DNA of 64,000 bases, from assembly GCA_949077035.1 (NCBI GenBank), contig CARUPR010000001.1, positions 121,682 through 185,681 on the forward strand. Reading direction: 5' to 3'. A model generated the notes under the pieces. That model searched no databases. It was not told where the DNA came from and saw only the letters and a list, made by a program, of their open reading frames with translations. Numbering within the stretch: position 1 is the first letter of the stretch; each line of letters starts with the position of its first letter. Of the stretch, positions 16,979 through 25,460 are shown one piece after another. Position numbers and translations under genes: made by a program. The DNA comes from an uncultured Eubacteriales bacterium. Lineage in GTDB: Bacteria > Bacillota > Clostridia > Christensenellales > UBA1242.

Positions 16979-17722
16979 CTATAAAGTCCAAATTTCAATT
17001 GAATCTTTTGTGATATGAACGGTGTTTTCATAATGTGCCGAACACTTGCCATCGCGAGTCACAACACCCCATCCGTCTTCAATTAGCCATACATCTTTTC
17101 CACCCATATTTATCATGGGTTCAATAGCAATGACAGCATTGTCAGTAACCATTGGTCCATCGGTTACCTTGCCATAATTTGGCACATTTGGTGGCTCATG
17201 CATACTTTTGCCGATGCCATGCCCGACAAGTTCACGCACAACAGAGTAGCCATTACTTTCAGCATAATTTTGAATAGCATTGGACATTTCTCCCAATCTA
17301 TGACCTACTTTAAGTTTTTCAATACCCTTAAAGAAACAATCTTTTGTCACCTCGATAAGTTTTTCTCTATCTTGAGATATCTTACCAACAGGAAAAGTCC
17401 TTGCGGCATCTCCATAATACCCTTTATAATTCACCACAATGTCAACACTGACAATATCACCTTCTTGCAAAACAATTTGGTCACTTGGAATTCCATGTAC
17501 AACCATATCATTTACCGAAATGCAAACTGCACCAGGAAAGCCCTCATATCCTTTGCAAGCAGGATAACCACCACTTTCTATTATAAACTTTTCTACAAGA
17601 TTGTCAAGTTGTTTGGTTGTAATTCCGGCAGTAATCTGCTTTTCACAATAGTTTAAAGCATCCCGAGTAATCTCACAAGCCTTTTTCACCAAAACAAGCT
17701 CTGCAGGAGATAAGTTGTTCAT
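16979..17722 (-). CDS. map: Methionine aminopeptidase, type I
   Basis: Removes the initiator methionine from nascent proteins; cytoplasmic, metal-dependent. 247 residues. The five metal ligands are visible: the two Asp in VSVDIVVNYKGYYGDAARTF, the His in LVGHGIGKSMHEPP, the Glu in AIEPM, and the last Glu near the C terminus in HYENTVHI. No N-terminal zinc-finger extension, so type Ia. It follows adk by three bases and precedes the KOW gene by seven. Confidence 0.96.
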   Translation of the reverse strand: MNNLSPAELVLVKKACEITRDALNYCEKQITAGITTKQLDNLVEKFIIESGGYPACKGYEGFPGAVCISVNDMVVHGIPSDQIVLQEGDIVSVDIVVNYKGYYGDAARTFPVGKISQDREKLIEVTKDCFFKGIEKLKVGHRLGEMSNAIQNYAESNGYSVVRELVGHGIGKSMHEPPNVPNYGKVTDGPMVTDNAVIAIEPMINMGGKDVWLIEDGWGVVTRDGKCSAHYENTVHITKDSIEIWTL

Positions 17723-17725
17723 TAC

Positions 17726-18349
17726 TTAGCCTCCAAAGTTGTCAAGAAAAGTTTTTACAGACCTATATGTTTCTTCAGCAGAATTTTTGCTGGAAACTTT
17801 AAACAGTCTATCACTGTAGAAGTTTATGAGTGGTGATGTGTTTTTTTCATAAACTTCCAGACGATTTTTGATTGTTTCAGGTTTATCGTCATCACGCTGA
17901 ATTAATGTCGCATTACATTTTTGACATGATTGTTGATTGTAAGTATGAGCATTATAAATTTCTCCACAAGCAGGACATGTCAATCTTGATGATAATCTAT
18001 CAATAATCGTTTCAAAATCAAGGTCAACTAAAATTGCCATATCAATTTCAGTTATATTTTCAAGAGCTTTTGCCTGATTGACAGTTCTTGGAAAGCCATC
18101 CAGAATAAATCCTTTTTGGCAATCATTTTGATTAATACGATTTTTGACTATTTCAATTGTAAGTTCATCTGGCACAAGAGCACCACTCGCCATGATACTT
18201 TTAACCTCTCGCGCAAGAGCACTATCTTCTTTTACTATAGCTCTGAATAAATCACCTGTAGAAATTTGTGGTAAACCAAAATCTCTTGTAATCTGTTTCG
18301 CAAGAGTCCCCTTTCCACTTCCAGGAGCTCCTAAAAGAATAATTTTCAT
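17726..18349 (-). CDS. adk: Adenylate kinase, zinc-binding type
   Basis: Catalyses AMP + ATP to 2 ADP. 207 residues from the ATG at 18349, which has AAGGAG at five bases; the five codons upstream in the frame are the ribosome binding site itself. The P-loop GAPGSGKGT is at residues 7-15, GFPRT is near 80, and the LID carries CPACG and CQKCN, a four-cysteine zinc site typical of Gram-positive enzymes. Unusually, about 400 bp of hairpin-rich non-coding DNA separate it from secY. Confidence 0.96.
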   Translation of the reverse strand: MKIILLGAPGSGKGTLAKQITRDFGLPQISTGDLFRAIVKEDSALAREVKSIMASGALVPDELTIEIVKNRINQNDCQKGFILDGFPRTVNQAKALENITEIDMAILVDLDFETIIDRLSSRLTCPACGEIYNAHTYNQQSCQKCNATLIQRDDDKPETIKNRLEVYEKNTSPLINFYSDRLFKVSSKNSAEETYRSVKTFLDNFGG

Positions 18350-18748
18350 CAATTCTCCTTCCAAACTTTAATTTAAATTATTTTTTCTTATGCTTAATTT
18401 AAGCTTTTTCAAAAAACAAATCAATTTAAGTTTATTAATATTTTTTGCGACCGTTGCAACTCAAATGCAAGCAAGTTGAGGATTCAATTTTCATTTTCCT
18501 CAGAAATCACATCATGTGATTTGCTATTTTTAAAAGTGAATTTCACTTGAATAGCTGTTTTTATTAATCTTTAATAAAAGGCAATAATTTTATCATTTTG
18601 CAATGATTTTTATTAAGAATTAATTACAAATGTATTTCTTTTGTCGGCCAAGAAAATTTCTCAACCGACAATTTATACATTTTATTTCAATATAAATTAA
18701 ACAAGATTAATTTACATTTATTTACACTATAAAAATTACAATCTTTTA
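18350..18748. other. Hairpin-rich spacer between secY and adk
   Basis: No gene. It holds four perfect inverted repeats: 18504-18522 (AAATCACAT-C-ATGTGATTT), 18534-18548 (AAGTGAA-T-TTCACTT), 18559-18579 (TTTTATTAA with TTAATAAAA) and 18641-18671 (TTGTCGG with CCGACAA around a 17-base loop). None has a proper T run on the minus strand. It interrupts an otherwise nearly gap-free ribosomal cluster and may be a regulatory or mRNA-processing region. Confidence 0.6.
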
Positions 18749-20056
18749 TCAAGACAAGAAACCTTTATGATTTCTTATCATCATCTGTGCTGAAAGTTGT
18801 TTGTCAAGTTCAAGAGCAACCGAAACAACAATCATAAGTCCTGTTACACTAAATGCATTTATCAAAGTGGCAACAATAGGTCCACCTGAGAAATCGCCAA
18901 TTGCTTTGAAAGCAAGTGAAGGCAATAATGCAATGATAGCAAGGAATAATGCACCCCAGAAGGTAATTCTATCAGATATCTTTGAAAGATAATCTGCAGT
19001 AGGCTTACCCTGTCTTATACCTTGAATTAATCCACCTTGTTGTTGAAGTCTTTTTGCAATATCCTTTGTATCAAAAGAAATTTTTGAATAGAAGAATGCA
19101 AAAGCAAGGATTAAAACTGCGGTAAGGACAATATAAAGCCAAGAGTTTGTTCCAAGCCAGTCACTATACCAGGTGACATTTGGCCAGAAAATTGAAATAA
19201 TCATTTGTGGGAAAGTGAGAAGTGCAGAAGCGAATATTATCGGCATAACCCCTGTCGCATTTACCTTGATAGGAATAGACTGTTTTTGACCGCCATACAT
19301 CTTTCTTCCCTTCATTTGTTTAGCATAATCTACAACAACTTTACGTTCGCCTCCATCCATTAAAACGATAAGAGCGAAAATTGCAACAATAATAACAAAG
19401 AATAATACCAAATACCAAATATAGGTAATATCTTGCACACAAAGATTTACAATTTTACTTACAGCACTGCCTGCAGAAGAAAGGATACCAACAAAGATTA
19501 ATAAACTTGTTCCGTTTCCGATGCCAAGTTCGGTAATTCTTTCACCCATCCAAACTGTAAACATTGCACCAGCAACCATTATAATCACAACGCCCATGCC
19601 GATAAGCCATTTTGGCATAACAGCAGTGAGGTTAGGGTCAAATCCGCCTTCAACATTTGCATAACCAACCACAATACCAACAGATTGTGCAATTGCAAGA
19701 GCAAGAGCAACAAAGCGGGTATATAAACTGATTTTACGTCTGCCATCTTCACCACTCTTAGAAAGTCTTTCAAGAGCAGGAACAGCTATTGTCAAAAGTT
19801 GAATAACAATTGATGCTGTAATATAAGGCGAAACACCAAGAGCCAGCACTGAGCAGTTTGAAAGTGCACCACCGCTGACAAGGTTCATTAAGTCAAAAAA
19901 GCCAAGTCCATTGCTGTTTTCAAGCACAACACTTGAATTGAAACCAATACAAGGAATCCAACAACCCAGCCTATAAATGAAAAGAAAAAGGAGGGTAAGA
20001 AGAATCTTATTCCTTATTTCCTTCACTTTAAATGCGTCGATAATCGTTCTAAACAT
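18749..20056 (-). CDS. secY: Preprotein translocase subunit SecY
   Basis: Channel subunit of the Sec translocon in the cytoplasmic membrane. 435 residues with ten hydrophobic segments. Family markers: FRLGCWIPC-like first helix, LGVSPYITASIVIQLL, and GQKQSIPIKVNATGVMPIIF. Start lies two bases after the rplO stop, as in the classical spc operon. Confidence 0.97.
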   Translation of the reverse strand: MFRTIIDAFKVKEIRNKILLTLLFLFIYRLGCWIPCIGFNSSVVLENSNGLGFFDLMNLVSGGALSNCSVLALGVSPYITASIVIQLLTIAVPALERLSKSGEDGRRKISLYTRFVALALAIAQSVGIVVGYANVEGGFDPNLTAVMPKWLIGMGVVIIMVAGAMFTVWMGERITELGIGNGTSLLIFVGILSSAGSAVSKIVNLCVQDITYIWYLVLFFVIIVAIFALIVLMDGGERKVVVDYAKQMKGRKMYGGQKQSIPIKVNATGVMPIIFASALLTFPQMIISIFWPNVTWYSDWLGTNSWLYIVLTAVLILAFAFFYSKISFDTKDIAKRLQQQGGLIQGIRQGKPTADYLSKISDRITFWGALFLAIIALLPSLAFKAIGDFSGGPIVATLINAFSVTGLMIVVSVALELDKQLSAQMMIRNHKGFLS

Positions 20057-20058
20057 GA

Positions 20059-20505
20059 TTAAATCTCCTCTACTTTACCGCCAACTTTCTCTATCTTCTC
20101 TCTTGCACTTTTTGTAAATTTTTTAGCTTTAATAGTAAGTGGTTTAGTAAGAACGCCATCTCCTAAAACTTTAAGACCAAATTCAGACATTTTACCAACA
20201 AATCTTGTTTGATAAAGAAGTTCTTGGTCAATGACTGCATTTGCTTCAAATGCCTCTAAGTCGCCAACATTGATGCAAGCATATCTCTTAGAGAAATTTT
20301 TATTGTTAAATCCACGCATAGGGATTTTTCTAATCATAGGAATGTTTCCACCCTCGAATCCAGGTCTAACTCCACCGCCACTACGAGCATTTTGGCCTTT
20401 GTGACCTTTTCCGCTGGTTTTGCCAATTCCACTGCCGATACCTCTGCCAACTCTAACTTTCTTAGTAGTTGCACCTACAGCAGGTTTTAAATTATTAAGT
20501 TCCAT
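20059..20505 (-). CDS. rplO: Large ribosomal subunit protein L15
   Basis: 148 residues. Glycine- and arginine-rich N terminus RVGRGIGSGIGKTSGKGHKG and the RPGFEGG motif are characteristic. Located between rpmD and secY. Confidence 0.97.
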   Translation of the reverse strand: MELNNLKPAVGATTKKVRVGRGIGSGIGKTSGKGHKGQNARSGGGVRPGFEGGNIPMIRKIPMRGFNNKNFSKRYACINVGDLEAFEANAVIDQELLYQTRFVGKMSEFGLKVLGDGVLTKPLTIKAKKFTKSAREKIEKVGGKVEEI

Positions 20506-20514
20506 GTTCCCCTC

Positions 20515-20709
20515 CTATTCCTCTTCTACTTTTACGAGGTGAGCTACATGGTGAAGACTACCTCTGATAGAATCGTTGTCTGGGAGAGTTCTTGTAGAAC
20601 CAAGTTTTTTAAATCCAAGAGCTTCAATAATCTTGGCTTGTTTTTTGTTGTATCCAATACAGCTTTTAACCCAAGTTACTTTAAGCATTTTCTCTTTTTT
20701 CTTTACCAT
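20515..20709 (-). CDS. rpmD: Large ribosomal subunit protein L30
   Basis: 64 residues from the ATG at 20709, which has a GGGGGAAG box upstream; the frame runs 12 codons further into the end of rpsE but without family likeness. LKVTWVKSCIGYNKKQ and LGFKKLGSTRTLPDN are typical of bacterial L30. Short Lys-rich N-terminal extension (MVKKKEK). Confidence 0.94.
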   Translation of the reverse strand: MVKKKEKMLKVTWVKSCIGYNKKQAKIIEALGFKKLGSTRTLPDNDSIRGSLHHVAHLVKVEEE

Positions 20710-20719
20710 AACTTCCCCC

Positions 20720-21310
20720 TTAGATTTCCTCTGGCGATTTGCCACGGCGTCTTGCGATTTCTTCTTTAGTTCTTAAAGAAAGAAGACCTTCCATAGTAGC
20801 TTTTACGCAATTTATTTTATTTGAAGAACCATGTTTTTTAGTTACAATATTCTTAATACCTGCAAGTTCAAGCACTGCACGAGCACTTCCGCCTGCGATA
20901 ACTCCAGTTCCTTCTGGGGCTGGCAACATAAGCATTTTTGTAGAAGAGAATCTGCCAATAGTTTCATGAGGAATTGTTCCATTAACCATTGGGATAGGTC
21001 TCATACTTCTTTTTGCGATTGTTGTAGCCTTTTCGATAGCTGAACTTACGTCTTTGCTTTTGCCGATTCCAAGACCAACTTTGCCTTTGCCGTCACCAAC
21101 AACAACAAGAGCTGAGAATCTAAGAGTTCTTCCGCCTTTAACAACCTTTTGAACGCGTCTTACACAAACAATACGTTTTTCAATGTCGCTAGCTTCTCTT
21201 TCTCTTCTTTCTCTAGGTTCTCTTTTATCACCTTTAGCTTTGCCAGAAAAGTTTTTTCTTCCCTTAGGTGCGGTTTCAGTAGATGCTACTGTCTTTTCAT
21301 TTTCTGCCAT
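20720..21310 (-). CDS. rpsE: Small ribosomal subunit protein S5
   Basis: S5 of the 30S subunit, near the mRNA entry site. 196 residues, with an N-terminal charged extension of about 42 residues (Lys/Glu/Arg) before the core. The core has the double-stranded RNA-binding part (RVQKVVKGGRTLRFSALVVV) and the second domain (VIAGGSARAVLELAGI). Identity is certain; the extension is probably disordered. Confidence 0.96.
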   Translation of the reverse strand: MAENEKTVASTETAPKGRKNFSGKAKGDKREPRERREREASDIEKRIVCVRRVQKVVKGGRTLRFSALVVVGDGKGKVGLGIGKSKDVSSAIEKATTIAKRSMRPIPMVNGTIPHETIGRFSSTKMLMLPAPEGTGVIAGGSARAVLELAGIKNIVTKKHGSSNKINCVKATMEGLLSLRTKEEIARRRGKSPEEI

Positions 21311-21319
21311 GATTTCCTC

Positions 21320-21688
21320 CTAAAATTTGAGTCCAGCTTCTCTAGCACCATCAGCTAAAGCCTGAACACGACCGATATAAATATAACCGCCTCTATCAAA
21401 GACAACTTCACTTACACCTTTTTCTATAGCACGCTTAGCAACTGTTTGACCAACAATGCTTGCCTGCTCAGATTTATTCTTTCCGCTTATTAAACCCTTA
21501 ACTTCTGGGTCAATAGTTGAAGCAGATGCAATAGTTACGCCCTTAGAGTCATCGATAATTTGAGCATAGATTTGGCTCAAACTTCTGTAAACAGAAAGTC
21601 TTGGCTTTTGTTCTGTGCCATTAACCTTACGTCTAACTCTTTTATGACGAACAACTCTTTCTTGATTTTTATCAGTTTTCTTAATCAT
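21320..21688 (-). CDS. rplR: Large ribosomal subunit protein L18
   Basis: 122 residues, binds 5S rRNA. RKVNGTEQKPRLSVYRSLSQ, then IYAQIIDD, FDRGGYIYIGRVQALADGAR at the C terminus. Standard position between rplF and rpsE. Confidence 0.97.
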   Translation of the reverse strand: MIKKTDKNQERVVRHKRVRRKVNGTEQKPRLSVYRSLSQIYAQIIDDSKGVTIASASTIDPEVKGLISGKNKSEQASIVGQTVAKRAIEKGVSEVVFDRGGYIYIGRVQALADGAREAGLKF

Positions 21689-21699
21689 TTGAAGTTCTC

Positions 21700-22248
21700 C
21701 TATTTCTTACCTTTTCCGGCAGCTTTTCCGACTTTTCTTACCACAACTTGGTCTGAATATCTGATACCATAACCATGATAAGGTTCAACTGGTCTGATAT
21801 CTTTGATTTTAGATGCAAATTGTCCTACTTTTTGCTTGTCAATGCCTGTGATAGCAATTTCTGTTACACTTGGGCAAGTGATTTGCAAGTCACTTGGAAT
21901 TTCAATCTCAACTGGATGAGAAAGTCCAAGGTTCATGTTAAGTTTGTTTCCAGAAACATTGGCTTTATAACCAACACCTGAAATAAGTAATGTTCTTTTA
22001 AAACCTTCGCTAACACCAATTACCATGTTGTTTGCAAGAGCTCTATAAAGACCATGTTTTGCGTTTGAATCAGCAGTATTTTTTGCAATTTCGAAAGAAA
22101 GATTTTGTCCATCAATCTTTGCTGTAATTACACTATTGATTTCCTGTGATAAAGTTCCTTTAGGACCAGTCACAGTAAGAAGTCCATTTTCAAATTTAGC
22201 TGTTACGCCTGCAGGCATAACAATAAGTTCTTTACCTATTCTTGACAT
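21700..22248 (-). CDS. rplF: Large ribosomal subunit protein L6
   Basis: 182 residues, two-domain L6. MSRIGKELIVMPAGV at the start, then LLISGVGYKA, and the C-terminal RPVEPYHGYGIRYSDQVVVR with a basic GKAAGKGKK tail. Ten bases after rpsH. Confidence 0.97.
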   Translation of the reverse strand: MSRIGKELIVMPAGVTAKFENGLLTVTGPKGTLSQEINSVITAKIDGQNLSFEIAKNTADSNAKHGLYRALANNMVIGVSEGFKRTLLISGVGYKANVSGNKLNMNLGLSHPVEIEIPSDLQITCPSVTEIAITGIDKQKVGQFASKIKDIRPVEPYHGYGIRYSDQVVVRKVGKAAGKGKK

Positions 22249-22257
22249 GTTTCCTCC

Positions 22258-22656
22258 TTACCATACATAAGCGAGAACTTCCCCGCCTACTCCAAGTTTT
22301 CTAGCTTCTTTATCGGTCACAATACCCTTGTTTGTAGAGATAATTGCAATACCAAGACCACTGATAACTTTAGGAAGTTTATCTCTTTGAGCATAAACTC
22401 TAAGACCAGGCTTAGAAATTCTTCTAAGACCTTGAATTACACTTTCGCCAATTTCGTCATATTTAAGAGCGACTTTAATATTTTTATGGCCGCCTTCTTC
22501 AACTTCTTCATAAGAGCGAATATAGCCTTCTTCAAGAAGGATTTTAGCGATAGCTCGTTTTTCATTTGAAGCAGGGATGCTTACATTATCATGCTTTACG
22601 AGCAAAGCATTTCTAATTCTAGTGAGCATATCTGCGATTGGGTCAGTAACTAACAT
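22258..22656 (-). CDS. rpsH: Small ribosomal subunit protein S8
   Basis: 132 residues, a primary 16S rRNA binder and, in several bacteria, repressor of the spc operon. DPIADMLTRIRNALLVKHDN at the start and LGIAIISTNKGIVTDKEARK at the C terminus are diagnostic. Confidence 0.97.
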   Translation of the reverse strand: MLVTDPIADMLTRIRNALLVKHDNVSIPASNEKRAIAKILLEEGYIRSYEEVEEGGHKNIKVALKYDEIGESVIQGLRRISKPGLRVYAQRDKLPKVISGLGIAIISTNKGIVTDKEARKLGVGGEVLAYVW

Positions 22657-22670
22657 ATTTTTCCTCCTTC

Positions 22671-22856
22671 TTACCAGCTTGCTTTCTTAACACCAGGAAT
22701 TTCACCCTTGTTTGCAAGTTCACGGAAGCAGATTCTGCAAATTCCGTATTTTCTTAAAACAGCATGTGGACGACCACAAAGTGAACATCTAGTGTATTCA
22801 CGAGATTTATACTTTTGAGTTCTTTTTTGTTTTTCAACTAATGCTTTCTTAGCCAT
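22671..22856 (-). CDS. rpsZ: Small ribosomal subunit protein S14, type Z
   Basis: 61 residues, the short zinc-binding form common in Firmicutes. Cys24, Cys27, Cys40 and Cys43 form the zinc site (CSLCGRPH and CRICF). Located between rplE and rpsH. Confidence 0.96.
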   Translation of the reverse strand: MAKKALVEKQKRTQKYKSREYTRCSLCGRPHAVLRKYGICRICFRELANKGEIPGVKKASW

Positions 22857-22864
22857 AATATCTC

Positions 22865-23416
22865 CTATTTAGCGAAAGGCAAACCGAGTGCCTTAAGTAG
22901 TGATTTTGCTTCTTCGTCAGTTTTAGCGGTTGTAACAAAAGTAATATCAAAACCTCTGATTTTTTCGACTTTTTCATATACGATTTCTGGGAAAATAAGT
23001 TGTTCTTTAATTCCCATAGAGTAGTTTCCTTTGCCATCAAAAGATTTGTCAGAAATTCCTCTAAAGTCTCTCACCTTAGGAAGAGCGATTGCTGTGAGTC
23101 TATCAAAAAACTCATACATTCTTTCTCCTCTGAGAGTAACCTTTGCACCGATTTTTTGTCCTTCTCTTAAACCGAAGTTTGAGATTGACTTTTTAGCGGT
23201 TGTAACTACAGGCTTTTGACCTGAAATAACTGCAAGTTCGTCAACAGCTATGTTGAAGCTTTTTGAATTGCTTTTTACTTCACCAAGACCCATGTTAAGA
23301 ACAATCTTAACAAGTTTTGGAACTTCGTTTACATTCTTATAAGAAAATTCTTTTACAAGAGCAGGCACAACTTCAGATTTGTATTTAGCCTGAATTCTAT
23401 TTTGTTCTTTTGCCAT
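22865..23416 (-). CDS. rplE: Large ribosomal subunit protein L5
   Basis: 183 residues, binds 5S rRNA. VPKLVKIVLNMGLGEVKSNS, then GQKPVVTTAKKSISNFGLRE and the C-terminal FDITFVTTAKTDEEAKSLL are diagnostic. Confidence 0.97.
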   Translation of the reverse strand: MAKEQNRIQAKYKSEVVPALVKEFSYKNVNEVPKLVKIVLNMGLGEVKSNSKSFNIAVDELAVISGQKPVVTTAKKSISNFGLREGQKIGAKVTLRGERMYEFFDRLTAIALPKVRDFRGISDKSFDGKGNYSMGIKEQLIFPEIVYEKVEKIRGFDITFVTTAKTDEEAKSLLKALGLPFAK

Positions 23417-23425
23417 CTTTTTCTC

Positions 23426-24163
23426 CTACTTTGTTTCCTTTTTAGCTGTTGTCGACTTTTTTGTAGTTGTTTTTTCGCCTTCTGCTTTTGTTGCAGTCTT
23501 AGCGGTGGTTTTCTTTGCTGTTGTTGTAGTTTTTTCAGCTGCTTTTGCAGTGCTTGCTTTTGCAGTTGTCTTTTTAGCTGGAGCAGCTTTTACCTCTGTT
23601 TCTTCAGCTTTTTCTTCTACTTTCTTAGCAGTTTTAGTTGCTGGCTTAGCAGCAGCTTTTGTTTCAGCTGTTTTAGCAGCTGCAGTTTTTGTAGTTGTGG
23701 TTTTCTTTGCTGCAGTTTTCTTTTCTACAGGCTTTTCTTCAACTTTTTCTTCTGCAGTTTTTGCTTTTGCAGATTTAAGTTTTGCACCCTTCAACTCTTC
23801 AGCTTTGATAGCTTTTTTGGCATCTTTCTTTGTTTGTTTTACAAACTCTTTATCAAGAGAGCCATTACATTTTTTGCAAGAACGAACTTTCTTGCCAGCA
23901 ACTTCAGAGTGTGCTACTCTTGTTGCCTTTCCACAAACTGGGCAGATTACTTGAACATTTGAAGCATCAATAGGAGCAGATTTTTTGATTATGCTGCTTT
24001 TTTCCTGTTGAGTTCTTGCTTTATGATGTTTTGAAACGATATTTATGCCTTCTACAAGCACTTTTGACTTGTCAGCATAAACAGCGGTAACTTTGCCAGT
24101 TTTGCCTTTATCTTTTCCAGCGATAACAAGCACATTGTCGCCAGTTTTAATTGTCATCTTCAT
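23426..24163 (-). CDS. rplX: Large ribosomal subunit protein L24 with long Lys/Ala-rich C-terminal extension
   Basis: L24 starts 50S assembly. The first 105 or so residues are normal: a KOW motif in GDNVLVIAGKDKGKTGKV and a CPVCG ... CKKC zinc-ribbon-like pair. About 135 more residues follow, made almost entirely of Lys, Ala, Thr and Glu with recurrent KKTTAK, AAAKTA and EEKVEEKP words, like a histone-H1 or polyAKT tail. Total 245 residues against 100-110 usual. The tail is in frame to a single stop, with no sign of frameshift. It is probably disordered and positively charged overall. Confidence 0.95.
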   Translation of the reverse strand: MKMTIKTGDNVLVIAGKDKGKTGKVTAVYADKSKVLVEGINIVSKHHKARTQQEKSSIIKKSAPIDASNVQVICPVCGKATRVAHSEVAGKKVRSCKKCNGSLDKEFVKQTKKDAKKAIKAEELKGAKLKSAKAKTAEEKVEEKPVEKKTAAKKTTTTKTAAAKTAETKAAAKPATKTAKKVEEKAEETEVKAAPAKKTTAKASTAKAAEKTTTTAKKTTAKTATKAEGEKTTTKKSTTAKKETK

Positions 24164-24175
24164 TACGGCCTCCTT

Positions 24176-24544
24176 TTATAGAACGTCCGGTGCAAGAGAA
24201 ATTATTTTCATATAACCCTTGTCACGGAGCTCCCTAGCGATAGGTCCAAATACACGAGTGCCTTTTGGTTGTTTTTGATTGTCAATAATAACAGCAGCAT
24301 TATCATCGAAACGGATATGAGAACCATCAGCTCTTCTAAGTCCTTTAGAAGAACGAACGATAACAGCTTTTACAACATCACCTTTCTTTACTGTTCCACC
24401 AGGGATAGCCTTTTTTACGGCAGCAACAATAACATCACCGATGTTTCCGCTTCTTCTATAAGAGCCACCGAGAACTCTGATACACATAATTTCTTTAGCA
24501 CCAGTATTATCAGCAACTTTCAATCTTGTTTGAGGTTGAATCAT
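24176..24544 (-). CDS. rplN: Large ribosomal subunit protein L14
   Basis: 122 residues. MIQPQTRLKVADNTGAKEIM and the C-terminal RVFGPIARELRDKGYMKIIS are diagnostic. Confidence 0.97.
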   Translation of the reverse strand: MIQPQTRLKVADNTGAKEIMCIRVLGGSYRRSGNIGDVIVAAVKKAIPGGTVKKGDVVKAVIVRSSKGLRRADGSHIRFDDNAAVIIDNQKQPKGTRVFGPIARELRDKGYMKIISLAPDVL

Positions 24545-24555
24545 AATGCTCCTCC

Positions 24556-24819
24556 TTACTTAGCTTTCTCTACAATTTCAACAACGCGGAAGTGCTTATC
24601 CTTTGAAAGAGGACGAGTTTCCATAATGCGGACAGTATCACCGATACCGCATTGATTGTTTTCATCGTGAGCTTTAAATGTATTTGATTTTTGAACGACT
24701 TTTCTATAAATAGGACTTTTAACTCTGGAAACGACTTTAACTACAACAGTTTTGTCCATTTTGCCAGCACTGACTACTACGCCTTGACGCACAATTCTTG
24801 AATTTCTACTTGTTTCCAT
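24556..24819 (-). CDS. rpsQ: Small ribosomal subunit protein S17
   Basis: 87 residues from the ATG at 24819, which has GGAGG five bases upstream; an in-frame ATG four codons earlier contains that box and is rejected. The core shows GVVVSAGKMDKTVVVKVVSR and ETRPLSKDKHFRVVEIVEKA. The start overlaps the end of rpmC by 14 bases. Confidence 0.96.
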   Translation of the reverse strand: METSRNSRIVRQGVVVSAGKMDKTVVVKVVSRVKSPIYRKVVQKSNTFKAHDENNQCGIGDTVRIMETRPLSKDKHFRVVEIVEKAK

Positions 24820-25027
24820 CGTTGCCTCCATTATTAATTTCTAATTCTTTTTCTCTAAGCACAGTTTTCACTCTTGCAATGTCCTTTTTTACATTATGGA
24901 TAGCCATAGGATTTGCAAGTGACCTAGTAGCGTGAGAGAAACGAAGATTAAATAATTCACTGTTTAACTCTTTCAATTTCGCATTGAGTTCTGCAACTGA
25001 TAGATACTTAATATCATTAATTTTCAT
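24806..25027 (-). CDS. rpmC: Large ribosomal subunit protein L29
   Basis: 73 residues, helical. YLSVAELNAKLKELNSELFN, then LRFSHATRSLANP and KKDIARVKTVLREKELE fit the family. Overlaps both neighbours (11 bases with rplP, 14 with rpsQ), so translation is probably coupled. Confidence 0.96.
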   Translation of the reverse strand: MKINDIKYLSVAELNAKLKELNSELFNLRFSHATRSLANPMAIHNVKKDIARVKTVLREKELEINNGGNDGNK

Positions 25028-25460
25028 CTTTCACACCACCTTTTGCAAGTTCATCTGTTTTTTTGATAAATTTTGTTTTGCATGGAAGTTTATGTCCGCA
25101 AAGTCTAAATGCTTCTCTTGCAACTTCTTCGCTTACACCTTCAAGTTCAAAAAGAACTCTGCCAGGTTTTACAACTGCAACCCAAAATTCTGGAGAACCT
25201 TTACCAGAACCCATACGAGTTTCTGCAGGTTTCTTAGTGACAGGCTTGTCAGGGAAGATTTTAATCCAAACTTTACCGTCACGCTTTGTATATCTTGTCA
25301 AAGCAATACGAGCAGCTTCGATTTGGTTTGACTTAATCCAGCAAGGCTCGGTTGCAATGATACCATAGCTACCATAAGCAAGAGTGTTTCCTCTTGTTGC
25401 CTTACCTGTCATTCTGCCTCTAAAAACTTTTCTTCTTTTAACTCTTTTAGGCATTAACAT
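25017..25460 (-). CDS. rplP: Large ribosomal subunit protein L16
   Basis: 147 residues, near the peptidyl transferase region. MPKRVKRRKVFRGRM, then EAARIALTRYTKRDGKVWIK and GSPEFWVAVVKPGRVLFEL are diagnostic. The first ATG overlaps the rpsC stop as TAATG and has GGAGG at nine bases; a second ATG two codons in (MPKRV) is the family's usual start and is the alternative. Confidence 0.96.
   Translation of the reverse strand: MLMPKRVKRRKVFRGRMTGKATRGNTLAYGSYGIIATEPCWIKSNQIEAARIALTRYTKRDGKVWIKIFPDKPVTKKPAETRMGSGKGSPEFWVAVVKPGRVLFELEGVSEEVAREAFRLCGHKLPCKTKFIKKTDELAKGGVKDEN

Noticed and set aside
23402..23962. Rightward Cys/Ser/Phe-rich open frames opposite rplX
   Set aside because: They are the antisense of the Lys/Ala-rich L24 tail; composition and position explain them.
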